From assembly GCA_014523495.1 (NCBI GenBank), contig JAATVM010000018.1:1-9457 (forward strand): a stretch of DNA of 9,457 bases, written 5' to 3'. A program made the translations under genes and the position numbers. The notes under the pieces were generated by a model that was not told where the DNA came from, did not search any database, and worked only from the letters and a program-made list of their open reading frames with translations. Every line of letters begins with the position of its first letter. Positions within the stretch are counted from its first letter, which is position 1. Shown here piece after piece: positions 1 through 6,522 of this stretch. The DNA comes from Nitrososphaerales archaeon TH1920. Lineage in GTDB: Archaea; Thermoproteota; Nitrososphaeria; Nitrososphaerales; Nitrososphaeraceae.

Positions 1-471
1 AGGATAATTTTGCATGATCCTATACATGAAATGCTGCATTATGCTCAGAATTTAAGAAATGAGAGGCTTAACCTTTCGTGTGGAGTATTTGAATATATGC
101 CATTTAGGGAATCTTCAGTAGATGTTGTCTTGTGTGGATACTCCTTACGTGATGCCTTCTCGCTAATTGAAGCGATTTCTGAAATACACAGAGTTCTCAA
201 AAATGATGGAAGATTCATTATTGTTGATATAGGAAAGCCAGATAACTTATTTTTTAGAGGCATTGTCACGTTTTATATGAAATATATCTTGGGAATCATA
301 GCATATTCTGTTTCTGGTAAGAGAGGTTTAAGATTCAAGACTCTGTATGGAACTTTTATACGGTGGCCAAAGAACGGTGTGCTTAATGATGTCCTGATCA
401 AAAAATTTTCCAAAGTTATATTTACAAAAAAATTATTTGGAGGAGCAATAATTGTTGTGGCATATAAATAA
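1..471 (+). CDS. UbiE/MenG-like SAM-dependent methyltransferase, C-terminal part (5' end outside window)
   Basis: The reading frame is open from base 1, so the gene begins upstream and the TTG at base 10 is not a credible start. About 156 residues remain. They match the later half of a class I SAM-dependent methyltransferase: an acidic/aromatic segment (FEYMPFRESSVDVV) like the 'EALPF.D.SFDVV' block of UbiE/COQ5, then GYSLRDAF resembling the 'LRN/LRD' motif of that family, then EIHRVLKNDGRFIIVDIGKP, the usual post-motif III strand. The C-terminal part, with a hydrophobic FYMKYILGII segment, a FIRWP stretch and a final GGAIIVVAYK strand, also follows the UbiE pattern. The N-terminal SAM-binding glycine loop is not visible. 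Family members methylate quinone precursors; ammonia-oxidising archaea contain menaquinones, so a role in menaquinone methylation is reasonable, but the substrate is inference. It could also be another UbiE-related methyltransferase. Confidence 0.72.
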   Translation, partial: RIILHDPIHEMLHYAQNLRNERLNLSCGVFEYMPFRESSVDVVLCGYSLRDAFSLIEAISEIHRVLKNDGRFIIVDIGKPDNLFFRGIVTFYMKYILGIIAYSVSGKRGLRFKTLYGTFIRWPKNGVLNDVLIKKFSKVIFTKKLFGGAIIVVAYK

Positions 472-554
472 TTTCAAGTATGATTGAAGAACTAGTTAAT
501 TGAGAAAAAGTAAACGTTAGCTATACAAAAACCAGATAATTGTGTACTCTATTG

Positions 555-560
555 TTTATA
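555..560 (+). promoter_or_regulatory. Candidate TATA box for the first winged-helix gene
   Basis: The hexamer TTTATA is centred about 31 bp before the TTG at 589. A second AT-rich run at 567-580 is closer to the start than the usual archaeal spacing. There is no Shine-Dalgarno sequence before the start, which suits a leaderless or nearly leaderless message. The region is AT-rich, so a chance match is possible. Confidence 0.35.
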
Positions 561-588
561 GAGATATTTTATTTTTATCTAAGGCATA

Positions 589-903
589 TTGAATTATCGA
601 AGCACTGCTGACATAATTGCAATGATATTATTCACAGCTATTAATGGTGAAAGGAAATCATCCATAATGTCCAAGGCACACTTGAATTATAGACAAATAA
701 AGAAATACATCAGAATTTTAGTAATAAGTGGACTTGTTGTGGAGAGAAGTAATTTATCTGAAGGCTCTACTATGTACCATACAACAGATAAGGGAAAAAA
801 TTACTTGGATATGTACGAAGAATCAAAAGTATATAATTTGACATCAAACTTGTATGTATTTGGCAAAGAACCGAATCGTGACATATCCCCATATGAATTA
901 TGA
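589..903 (+). CDS. Small winged-helix DNA-binding protein (archaeal HTH_45/ArnR1-like type)
   Basis: This 104-residue protein has the layout of small archaeal winged-helix regulators. Residues about 4-20 (YRSTADIIAMIL) form the first helix. Residues 24-51 carry the helix-turn-helix (KSSIMSKAHLNY, then QIKKYIRILVISGLV). A wing around 52-65 is followed by the typical TDKGKNYLDMYEE ending. The family usually begins with a short R-S-x-x-D-I-I segment, so I take the TTG at 589 as the start; the first in-frame ATG (622) would remove half of helix 1. The roughly 24 residues after the domain have no recognisable motif. It probably acts as a transcription regulator, but neither target nor ligand can be read from the sequence. 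It stands alone, flanked by AT-rich spacers, and is followed by T tracts. Confidence 0.72.
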   Translation: MNYRSTADIIAMILFTAINGERKSSIMSKAHLNYRQIKKYIRILVISGLVVERSNLSEGSTMYHTTDKGKNYLDMYEESKVYNLTSNLYVFGKEPNRDISPYEL

Positions 904-963
904 CTGTATCTTAAGGATTTTAGTAGATAACTTGTATTTAATCAATATCTTCCAGAAACATTG

Positions 964-995
964 TTTTTTATATCATTCATAGTAACAACTTTTTT
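964..995 (+). terminator. T-tract terminator after the first winged-helix gene
   Basis: Two T6 runs (964-969 and 990-995) lie 60-90 bp after the stop codon at 901-903. Archaeal RNA polymerase terminates at such T-rich stretches on the non-template strand, with or without a hairpin. No stable stem is seen. The rest of the spacer (904-1054) shows no gene or RNA that I can recognise. Confidence 0.4.
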
Positions 996-1054
996 GCATG
1001 AATAAAGTAAATTAAAAAATTTTCAGTACACCTGATAGTTACTGTATTGGATAT

Positions 1055-1504
1055 ATGTTACTTAAAATATGTCAGTATGAATGGTTAATTCAACATCTAC
1101 TTTGTTCGAATATTTATTCTGATAAAAATACTGGAAAAAGTAAAAATCCATTTACTATAAGAGTTATTGACGACGTTTTTATTTTATATAGTTTTTATTC
1201 CTTTGTGGAATCAATCAGTAAGTTAGACGTAATATCAATTATCTTGAAGAATTCAGATAAAAGCTTCGGATTTCAGGAGATATATACTAAACTTCAAGCC
1301 CATCTTACAATGTCTCAACTAATGAAATTTATTTTCGAATTGAAAAAATATGATCTTTTGATATCATTGGGGGATGAAAGTAATTACATTATTACTCCGA
1401 AAGGAATGCAATATTTACAGATTCATGAAGAATTAACCAATCAGATAGATTCAGGAAATACCAGGAATTTAGGCACTTTTAATAGCTATAGTTGGCTTGA
1501 GTAA
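1055..1504 (+). CDS. Winged-helix protein with an uncertain N-terminus
   Basis: Up to 149 residues from the ATG at 1055. Only the C-terminal 90 or so look like a domain: residues 54-70 (ISKLDVISIILKN) form helix 1, residues 73-108 the helix-turn-helix (FQEIYTKLQAHLTMSQLMKFI, then ELKKYDLLISL), and a short wing is followed by ITPKGMQYLQIHEEL, the same closing motif as in the gene upstream. The first 50 residues are Phe/Tyr/Ile-rich with no domain match. An in-frame GTG at 1205 would give a 99-residue protein starting just before helix 1, the normal family size, with AT-rich TATA-like sequence at 1177-1191. If GTG is right, bases 904-1204 are non-coding. Likely a DNA-binding regulator, distantly similar to its neighbour; target unknown. 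Confidence 0.6.
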   Translation: MLLKICQYEWLIQHLLCSNIYSDKNTGKSKNPFTIRVIDDVFILYSFYSFVESISKLDVISIILKNSDKSFGFQEIYTKLQAHLTMSQLMKFIFELKKYDLLISLGDESNYIITPKGMQYLQIHEELTNQIDSGNTRNLGTFNSYSWLE

Positions 1505-1506
1505 AG

Positions 1507-1518
1507 TTAATTAAAAAC
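1507..1518 (+). promoter_or_regulatory. Candidate TATA box for the acyl-CoA synthetase gene
   Basis: The run TTAATTAAAAAC is centred about 28 bp before the ATG at 1542, the spacing expected if transcription starts at or next to the start codon. No Shine-Dalgarno sequence precedes the ATG. The box begins right after the stop codon of the winged-helix gene, so the synthetase probably has its own promoter. Confidence 0.5.
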
Positions 1519-1541
1519 AAAGAAAACCCTTTCTCATTAAT

Positions 1542-3662
1542 ATGGTTGACAAACTAAAGATCCAGAGTATTGTTGAATCTTCAAAAGGCAATCCAAAAGT
1601 AATAACCGAAGAATCATCAAAGGAAATTCTTAGCGAATATGGCATCAAAGTTCCACAATATGCGCTAGTGACAAGTGCCGATGAAGCAATTAAAAGATCA
1701 AGGGAGATTGGATTTCCACTGGTTGCAAAAATAGTATCGGCTGATATTTTACATAAAACAGACGTTGGTGGTGTCAAAGTAGGATTAAGTTCTGAGGACG
1801 ATGTTAAGAAAACATTTGATGATATGTATTATAGACTTAAGGAAAAATATGACGTTAAAGGAGTCCTATTAGAAAAGATGGTCCCAAACGGTGTGGAACT
1901 AATTATCGGACTCCAAAACGATTCCCAATTTGGACCGTCCATAATGGTGGGTCTAGGGGGTATTTACACAGAGTTATTTAAGGATGTTTCATTCAGAGTC
2001 CTACCTATTACAAAAAATGATGCATCAAAAATGTTGGAAAGTCTAAGAGGTAAGGATATTCTGAAAGGATTTAGAGGTTCAAAACCAATTAACATGGACA
2101 TGTTAAGTGAAGCAATTGTAAATATTGGTACTTTAGGAGTTGACTTGGCTGGAAAATACGAAAGCATTGATTTTAATCCAGTTGTGGTTTATCCGGAAAG
2201 TTATTTTGTTGTAGATGCAAAGATTATCCTAAAGGAAAAATCTTCAGATGCTGCTATCTCAAATGCGAATCCTGATTCAAGTCACATGGATTTATTCTTT
2301 AATGCAAAATCTGTAGCATTAATAGGAGCATCTCCAGAGCCAGGTAAGATAGGAAATTCTGTTATGGAAAGCCTTGTAAAACATGATTACAAAGGAAAGG
2401 TTTATCCAGTAAACGCAAAAGGATATTCCGAAATAATGGGTGTAAAAGCATACAAGAACTTATTGGATGTACAAGATCCGATAGATGTTGTCATTGTAAC
2501 TGTCGATCTTAAATTTGTTCCAGATCTTCTTATAGAGTGTGGAAAAAAGAATATCCATAATATGGTAATAATATCTGGTGGTGGTAAAGAATTGGGTGGA
2601 GAACGTGCAGCTATCGAGAAACGAATTCAAGATCTGTCTCGTGAATTAAATATTAGAATAATTGGTCCAAATTGTATTGGTATTTTTAATGGAGAAAATA
2701 GATTGGATTGTGCATTTCAGGGACATTTGAGAATGTTAAGACCAAAACAGGGTAACGTAGCTTTTCTTTCCCAAAGTGGGACCGTTGGAATTGCATTTAT
2801 GGAAACATCTGATGCGTTTGGTCTAAGTAAGATGATTTCTTATGGTAACAGATCGGATGTTGATGAAGCTGATATGATACACTATTTAGCTCAAGATCCC
2901 AATACAAACGTAATTGGATTATATGTGGAAGGTCTTGGAGATGGTCGCAAGTTTATGAATGCTGCTAAAAAGGTGATAAAGGAGTACCAAAAACCAATTG
3001 TAGTTTTTAAAAATGGGCGATCTACGAAAGGTGCCAAGCAAGCAGCATCTCACACAGGTTCACTGGGTGGATCGTTTGCGGTAATAAGTGGAGCCTTTGA
3101 ACAAACTGGGATCATATCCTTGGATAGTTATGAAGAACTGACCTCAGCTCTTAAGGCATTAACATGGCAACCTGTTCCAAAAGGAAACAAAATTGCCATG
3201 GTAACAAATGGAGCAGGACCGATAATAGCTGCAATCGATAGTTTCGAACGGCTAAATCTGGAATTAGCGCAACTAAGTGATCAGACGATGAAATCATTCA
3301 GGGAGCATTATCCTGCTACTTATGTGATCGGCAATCCATGTGACGTTACTGGTTCTGCCAGTGCTGATGATTATCGATTTGCAATTCAGTCCTTCTTAGA
3401 TGATCCCAATGTAGATATCGTCATGCCTTGGTTTGTGTTCCAGGATGATCCACTAGAAGAAAAAATAGTTGATATTCTAGCAGATTTTCAAAAACAGAAG
3501 AGAAAACCGATACTCGTAGGTGCTATGGGAGGGCCGTTCACTGAAGAGATCTCTAAAAAAATTGAAGCGTTCAATATACCTGTATATCATTCGGTAATCA
3601 CATGGATAACTGCAGCTGCAAGTCTAGCAAAATGGAATAGGATTAAAGAAAGCCTAAAATAA
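1542..3662 (+). CDS. ADP-forming acyl-CoA synthetase (fused beta-alpha type); candidate 3-hydroxypropionate- or 4-hydroxybutyrate-CoA ligase
   Basis: A 706-residue fusion of the two subunits of the succinyl-CoA synthetase/ADP-forming acetyl-CoA synthetase superfamily. Residues about 20-230 are the ATP-grasp (beta-like) part, with Lys63 in LVAKIVS, His71 in LHKTDVGGVKV (the second phosphohistidine, same number as in Pyrococcus beta) and Asp210 in IDFNPVVVYP. Residues 250-380 are the CoA-binding Rossmann domain (SVALIGASPEPGKIGN). Residues 404-540 are the flavodoxin-like ligase domain, with catalytic His504 in AASHTGSLGG. Residues 548-700 form the last CoA-ligase domain. These enzymes make acyl-CoA from acid, ATP and CoA via phosphohistidine, releasing ADP and phosphate. 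Ammonia-oxidising archaea use two enzymes of this family in the 3HP/4HB cycle; I cannot tell which substrate this one takes. Cytosolic; the gene appears to stand alone. Confidence 0.9.
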   Translation: MVDKLKIQSIVESSKGNPKVITEESSKEILSEYGIKVPQYALVTSADEAIKRSREIGFPLVAKIVSADILHKTDVGGVKVGLSSEDDVKKTFDDMYYRLKEKYDVKGVLLEKMVPNGVELIIGLQNDSQFGPSIMVGLGGIYTELFKDVSFRVLPITKNDASKMLESLRGKDILKGFRGSKPINMDMLSEAIVNIGTLGVDLAGKYESIDFNPVVVYPESYFVVDAKIILKEKSSDAAISNANPDSSHMDLFFNAKSVALIGASPEPGKIGNSVMESLVKHDYKGKVYPVNAKGYSEIMGVKAYKNLLDVQDPIDVVIVTVDLKFVPDLLIECGKKNIHNMVIISGGGKELGGERAAIEKRIQDLSRELNIRIIGPNCIGIFNGENRLDCAFQGHLRMLRPKQGNVAFLSQSGTVGIAFMETSDAFGLSKMISYGNRSDVDEADMIHYLAQDPNTNVIGLYVEGLGDGRKFMNAAKKVIKEYQKPIVVFKNGRSTKGAKQAASHTGSLGGSFAVISGAFEQTGIISLDSYEELTSALKALTWQPVPKGNKIAMVTNGAGPIIAAIDSFERLNLELAQLSDQTMKSFREHYPATYVIGNPCDVTGSASADDYRFAIQSFLDDPNVDIVMPWFVFQDDPLEEKIVDILADFQKQKRKPILVGAMGGPFTEEISKKIEAFNIPVYHSVITWITAAASLAKWNRIKESLK

Positions 3663-3676
3663 TATTTATTCAAAAA

Positions 3677-3691
3677 TTTTTTATGCGTTTT
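3677..3691 (+). terminator. T-rich terminator after the acyl-CoA synthetase
   Basis: A T6 run (3677-3682) and a T4 run (3688-3691) start 15 bp after the TAA stop, ahead of the promoter of the next gene. This is consistent with archaeal T-tract termination and with separate transcription of the two genes. Confidence 0.4.
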
Positions 3692-3718
3692 GCTTTATCT
3701 ATTATTTTCAAAAGGTTA

Positions 3719-3731
3719 TTATAGTTTATTG
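3719..3731 (+). promoter_or_regulatory. Candidate TATA box for the A-type Fe-S protein gene
   Basis: TTATAGTTTATTG is centred about 23-26 bp before the ATG at 3748, fitting a leaderless transcript. No ribosome binding site is visible before the ATG. Confidence 0.45.
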
Positions 3732-3747
3732 GGGCAATGTACTGATA

Positions 3748-4098
3748 ATGGAAAGTACACATCAAACACAATTGATTACTATATCCCCCAAAGCAGCAGA
3801 GAAAGTCATGGAATTCATGAAGCAAGAGAATAAAGACAGCTTATATCTGAGAGTTTATGTCTCGGGTGGAGGTTGTTCTGGTCTATCATACGGTATGGGT
3901 TTTGAAGAAAAACCAGATGAAGACGACAGTGTTATTGATCAAAACGGAATAAAGATGATTGTAGATAGTTATAGTCAAAAATACCTTAAAGGAACGAATA
4001 TTGATTACATTGAGAGTCTCATGGGGTCTGGTTTTAAGATAAATAATCCTAATGTGACAAAGTCATGCTCATGTGGACATTCTTTTTCAACTGAATAA
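3748..4098 (+). CDS. A-type iron-sulfur carrier protein (IscA/ErpA/HesB family)
   Basis: This 116-residue protein has the normal A-type length and all three conserved cysteines: Cys43 in SGGGCSGLSYGM, and Cys107 and Cys109 in the C-terminal SCSCGHSF. The core ITISPKAAEKV opening and the GSGFKINNPN segment before the last cysteines are typical of the family. Such proteins bind an Fe-S cluster between subunits and pass it to target enzymes, acting downstream of the scaffold. It appears to have its own promoter and a T-rich terminator. The sulfur donor and scaffold genes lie about 2.4 kb further on (6523-8186), so the genes could work together without being co-transcribed. The sequence does not say which A-type subgroup it belongs to, so I give no symbol. 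Confidence 0.93.
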   Translation: MESTHQTQLITISPKAAEKVMEFMKQENKDSLYLRVYVSGGGCSGLSYGMGFEEKPDEDDSVIDQNGIKMIVDSYSQKYLKGTNIDYIESLMGSGFKINNPNVTKSCSCGHSFSTE

Positions 4099-4104
4099 AA
4101 AGAA

Positions 4105-4133
4105 TTTTTTTATCACATTTTTTTAAATTTTTT
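4105..4133 (+). terminator. Triple T-tract terminator after the A-type protein gene
   Basis: Three T runs follow the stop codon within 35 bp: T7 at 4105-4111, T7 at 4118-4124 and T6 at 4128-4133. This is the clearest terminator signal in the window and matches hairpin-independent archaeal termination. It also protects the convergent glutamate dehydrogenase gene, whose stop lies at 4169. Confidence 0.65.
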
Positions 4134-4168
4134 GTTGTACTATAGGTTATCAATTCAAGCTGAGATAG

Positions 4169-5434
4169 TTAGGGCCATAATCCCCTTATCTTTATAGCAT
4201 CTACAACTCTGTTTAGTGCAACAATCATACTTGCCTTTCTCATGTCGGTATTGTGTTTTATATGAGTATCATAAACTCCTGAAAATGCCTTTGTAATGTT
4301 TGTATCCAGACGATCATTAACTTCCGTTTCCGTCCAGTATTCTCTACGCAAATTTTGCAACCATTCAAAATATGATACGGTAACTCCTCCTCCGTTTGCT
4401 AGGATATCAGGTATTACCAAAACTTTATTTTTAAATAAAATTTTATCGGCTTCAGGCGTAGTTGGTCCATTTGCAGCTTCCGCAACTATCTTTGCAGTTA
4501 TTTTGCCGGCATTATCCTTTGTTATTTGGTTTTCCAAAGCTGCGGGAATCAAAATTGTACACTCTGTTTGAAGAAGTTCTTCGTTTGAAATTGAACGACT
4601 ACCCTCAAAATTTGTTACAGACCCAGTTTTTTCTTTATGTTTCCTTAATGAAGCAGTGTTGATACCATTTTTATTAATTATGCACCCCTTTGAGTCACTT
4701 GCGGCAATTATCTTTGAGCCTTGTTCCTCGACTAATTGAGCAGAAAATTGTCCCGCATTTCCAAATCCCTGAACTACCACACTTGCATTTTTCATGTTGA
4801 TATTCAGTTTCTTTGCGGCCTCCCTTACTGTAATAGAAAGACCTCTTCCAGTTGCTTCATTGCGTCCTAAAGATCCTCCGATTTGTATCGGTTTACCTGT
4901 AATTACTTCGGGCTGTATGTAATTTCCTTTGATTACTGAAAAGGTGTCCATTATCCATGCCATCTCCCTACCACCAGTGTACACATCAGGAGCAGGAATG
5001 TCCTTGTACGGGCCTATAATGTCTGAAATTCCATAGGCATATCTTCTTGTCATTCTCTCTAATTCTCCTTCAGACATACTTTTTGGATCGCATATTATAC
5101 CACCTTTTCCACCACCGAATGGAATATTTGCTATGGCGCATTTCCAAGTCATCCACATAGAAAGAGCTTTTACCTCATCTATCGTTACTTGAGGATGGAA
5201 ACGGATTCCTCCCTTAAAGGGGCCTAAAGCATCATTATGTTGAGAACGAAAACCAGTGAAAACTTTAATGGCCCCATCGTCCATTTTAACTGGAATCGAA
5301 ATCGTTAACACTCTCTTGGGGTGAGCTAAAAATTGATGAAGACCTTTATCAAGACCAATCATAGTTGAAACCTCATCAAGCTGAGTAAGTGCCACTTCAA
5401 ATGGGTTTATTCCACTATTTGCAGGATTTGACAT
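4169..5434 (-). CDS. gdhA: Glutamate dehydrogenase (Glu/Leu/Phe/Val dehydrogenase family)
   Basis: At 421 residues this has the usual archaeal/bacterial hexameric glutamate dehydrogenase length. The N-terminal domain keeps the substrate and catalytic residues: Lys74 in GPFKGGIRFHP, Lys98 in MTWKCA, Lys110 in FGGGKGGI and Asp150 in PAPDVYTGG. These correspond, with a constant offset of 15, to Lys89, Lys113, Lys125 and Asp165 of the Clostridium enzyme. The C-terminal domain has the dinucleotide loop GFGNAG (223-228) followed by ASDSKG at the end of the next strand. The reaction interconverts glutamate with 2-oxoglutarate plus ammonia; NAD or NADP preference cannot be safely read. In an ammonia oxidiser it would be a route for ammonia assimilation, which is inference. 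The ATG at 5434 has a TATA-like box at the right distance. Confidence 0.94.
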   Translation of the reverse strand: MSNPANSGINPFEVALTQLDEVSTMIGLDKGLHQFLAHPKRVLTISIPVKMDDGAIKVFTGFRSQHNDALGPFKGGIRFHPQVTIDEVKALSMWMTWKCAIANIPFGGGKGGIICDPKSMSEGELERMTRRYAYGISDIIGPYKDIPAPDVYTGGREMAWIMDTFSVIKGNYIQPEVITGKPIQIGGSLGRNEATGRGLSITVREAAKKLNINMKNASVVVQGFGNAGQFSAQLVEEQGSKIIAASDSKGCIINKNGINTASLRKHKEKTGSVTNFEGSRSISNEELLQTECTILIPAALENQITKDNAGKITAKIVAEAANGPTTPEADKILFKNKVLVIPDILANGGGVTVSYFEWLQNLRREYWTETEVNDRLDTNITKAFSGVYDTHIKHNTDMRKASMIVALNRVVDAIKIRGLWP

Positions 5435-5454
5435 TACGTGAGTTAAAAAAATCA

Positions 5455-5465
5455 GATATTTAAAT
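5455..5465 (-). promoter_or_regulatory. Candidate TATA box for the glutamate dehydrogenase gene
   Basis: Read on the minus strand, ATTTAAATATC is centred about 26 bp before the ATG (5434), ideal for a leaderless archaeal message. It lies in the 75-bp gap after tatA, so gdhA need not depend on read-through from tatA. Confidence 0.5.
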
Positions 5466-5509
5466 TTTGAAATGAAGTAACCAATACTAATTTTACAAAA
5501 TGTATCAAA

Positions 5510-5821
5510 TCATCTGTTAATCTTATCATGAATAAGAAGCCTCAATTCTTCGTCATTTTTATTGGCATAGTCTATTCCCAAAGACTCTGCAATCAATTCA
5601 AGCTTTTGACGTTCATTATCTACAGCTTCAGCAACCCGCGGTCCGAGATAATTTGAATCTTGATCAATAATTTTTTGTCTACTTGCGACGGCACGCATCT
5701 TTTCAAATTCTCCCATTGCTTTTCCTATGGTCCTAGAGAATTCAGGCAATTTCTTTGAACCAAATAGGAGAAACACTACCAATAATCCGATAATTAACCA
5801 TTCAGAACCGCCAATATTCAT
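5510..5821 (-). CDS. tatA: Sec-independent protein translocase subunit TatA
   Basis: The protein has the TatA/Hcf106 plan: a very short N-terminus, one membrane helix (residues about 6-20, SEWLIIGLLVVFLLF), the FGSKKLPE hinge, an amphipathic helix (about 24-45, EFSRTIGKAMGEFEKM) and a charged cytoplasmic tail. It would oligomerise with TatC to export folded proteins bearing twin-arginine signals; no tatC is in this window. I prefer the ATG at 5821 (103 residues, beginning MNIGGSEW) because TatA proteins start only a few residues before the membrane helix. The upstream ATG at 5839 would add MFVNYL, giving 109 residues, and remains possible. The tail ends in an unusual Asn/Asp/Glu-rich segment of no known function. 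It lies upstream of gdhA on the same strand and is divergent from the Toprim gene. Confidence 0.88.
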   Translation of the reverse strand: MNIGGSEWLIIGLLVVFLLFGSKKLPEFSRTIGKAMGEFEKMRAVASRQKIIDQDSNYLGPRVAEAVDNERQKLELIAESLGIDYANKNDEELRLLIHDKINR

Positions 5822-6041
5822 TAAATAATTTACAAACATATGAATATGTTAAATTAAATAGAATGAAAAATAAGTCTTTGCTAAAAAGCCATCTAGAGGT
5901 AATAGTCATTCGCCATCATTTAAAAAAGGTCAATCTTCCGAATGATTTATGAATGGAATTCAAAATTATTCCCAACCAGAACGTACAAGAGTAACTTTAT
6001 GATTGGAAGATAAAATTCATTAATGTTAAAATGGTAAAGCT

Positions 6042-6452
6042 ATGTCATCAGAGATGATGTACGAAAGAGAAGAAATTGCTCTCAAAATTCGAAAGTTTAT
6101 CGAGTCACTAAATCATGAATGTAATGGAGGCGCGATTGTAATAGTAGAAGGCAAGAAGGATGGAATTGCCTTGAGAGAAGTAGGTTTCAAGGGAGAAATT
6201 TTGGTATACAATAATTTTAAAGGAATTATAAATTTTGTAGATTATGTATCTAGAAAAGGAAGAAAGGTTATCCTTTTGCTAGATAGAGACAGAAGAGGAA
6301 GAACCCTTACCTCAAAAATACTAAAAAAATTAGAATTATTGTGTCCCCATGACGGTTTGTATTACAAAAAAAGATTTGTAAAGATAACGCACGGTAAGAT
6401 AATGTGCATAGAAAATCTATCTAACTTTTGTTTACCGTTCATAGAAAACTAG
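6042..6452 (+). CDS. Small single-domain Toprim protein (archaeal UPF0292/COG1658-like)
   Basis: A 136-residue protein consisting almost wholly of one Toprim domain. The conserved Glu36 lies in IVIVEGKKDGIALREVG, and the acidic pair Asp81/Asp83 lies in VILLLDRDRRGR, the metal-binding E and DxD of topoisomerase, primase and RNase M5 folds. Residues 55-66 form the intervening strand and turn. Small stand-alone Toprim proteins are widespread in archaea, and their cellular role is not well established; primase-like or RNA-processing nuclease functions have been suggested by analogy. The C-terminus (about 105-136) holds two cysteines and no clear motif. It is divergent from tatA across a 200-bp gap and lies 70 bp before sufS, which has its own TATA box, so it is probably not part of the suf unit. 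Confidence 0.82.
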   Translation: MSSEMMYEREEIALKIRKFIESLNHECNGGAIVIVEGKKDGIALREVGFKGEILVYNNFKGIINFVDYVSRKGRKVILLLDRDRRGRTLTSKILKKLELLCPHDGLYYKKRFVKITHGKIMCIENLSNFCLPFIEN

Positions 6453-6490
6453 GCATTGAAAATTCTTTTAGCCAATTGTCTTAATCTAAG

Positions 6491-6497
6491 TTTATAT
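6491..6497 (+). promoter_or_regulatory. TATA box for sufS-sufU
   Basis: TTTATAT is centred 29 bp before the ATG at 6523 and is one of the best TATA matches in the window. The short distance predicts a transcript starting at or very near the start codon, and no Shine-Dalgarno sequence is present. Confidence 0.55.
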
Positions 6498-6522
6498 CTC
6501 TTATTACTTATTTTAAAATTTG

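Noticed and set aside
1511..1777. Open frame of 88 codons on the minus strand inside the acyl-CoA synthetase gene
   Set aside because: It lies opposite strongly conserved ATP-grasp sequence, has no recognisable domain and no promoter of its own. It is a shadow of the real gene. The same holds for the frames at 45-269, 1964-2167 and 7886-8107 on the minus strand.
4296..4662. Two overlapping plus-strand open frames within the glutamate dehydrogenase gene
   Set aside because: They lie opposite well-conserved dehydrogenase sequence and their translations match no family. They arise from the codon use of the real minus-strand gene.
5933..6011. Weak inverted match ATCTTCC/GGAAGAT in the tatA-Toprim gap
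   Set aside because: The arms are 7 bp and more than 60 bp apart in AT-rich DNA, so chance is the simplest explanation.
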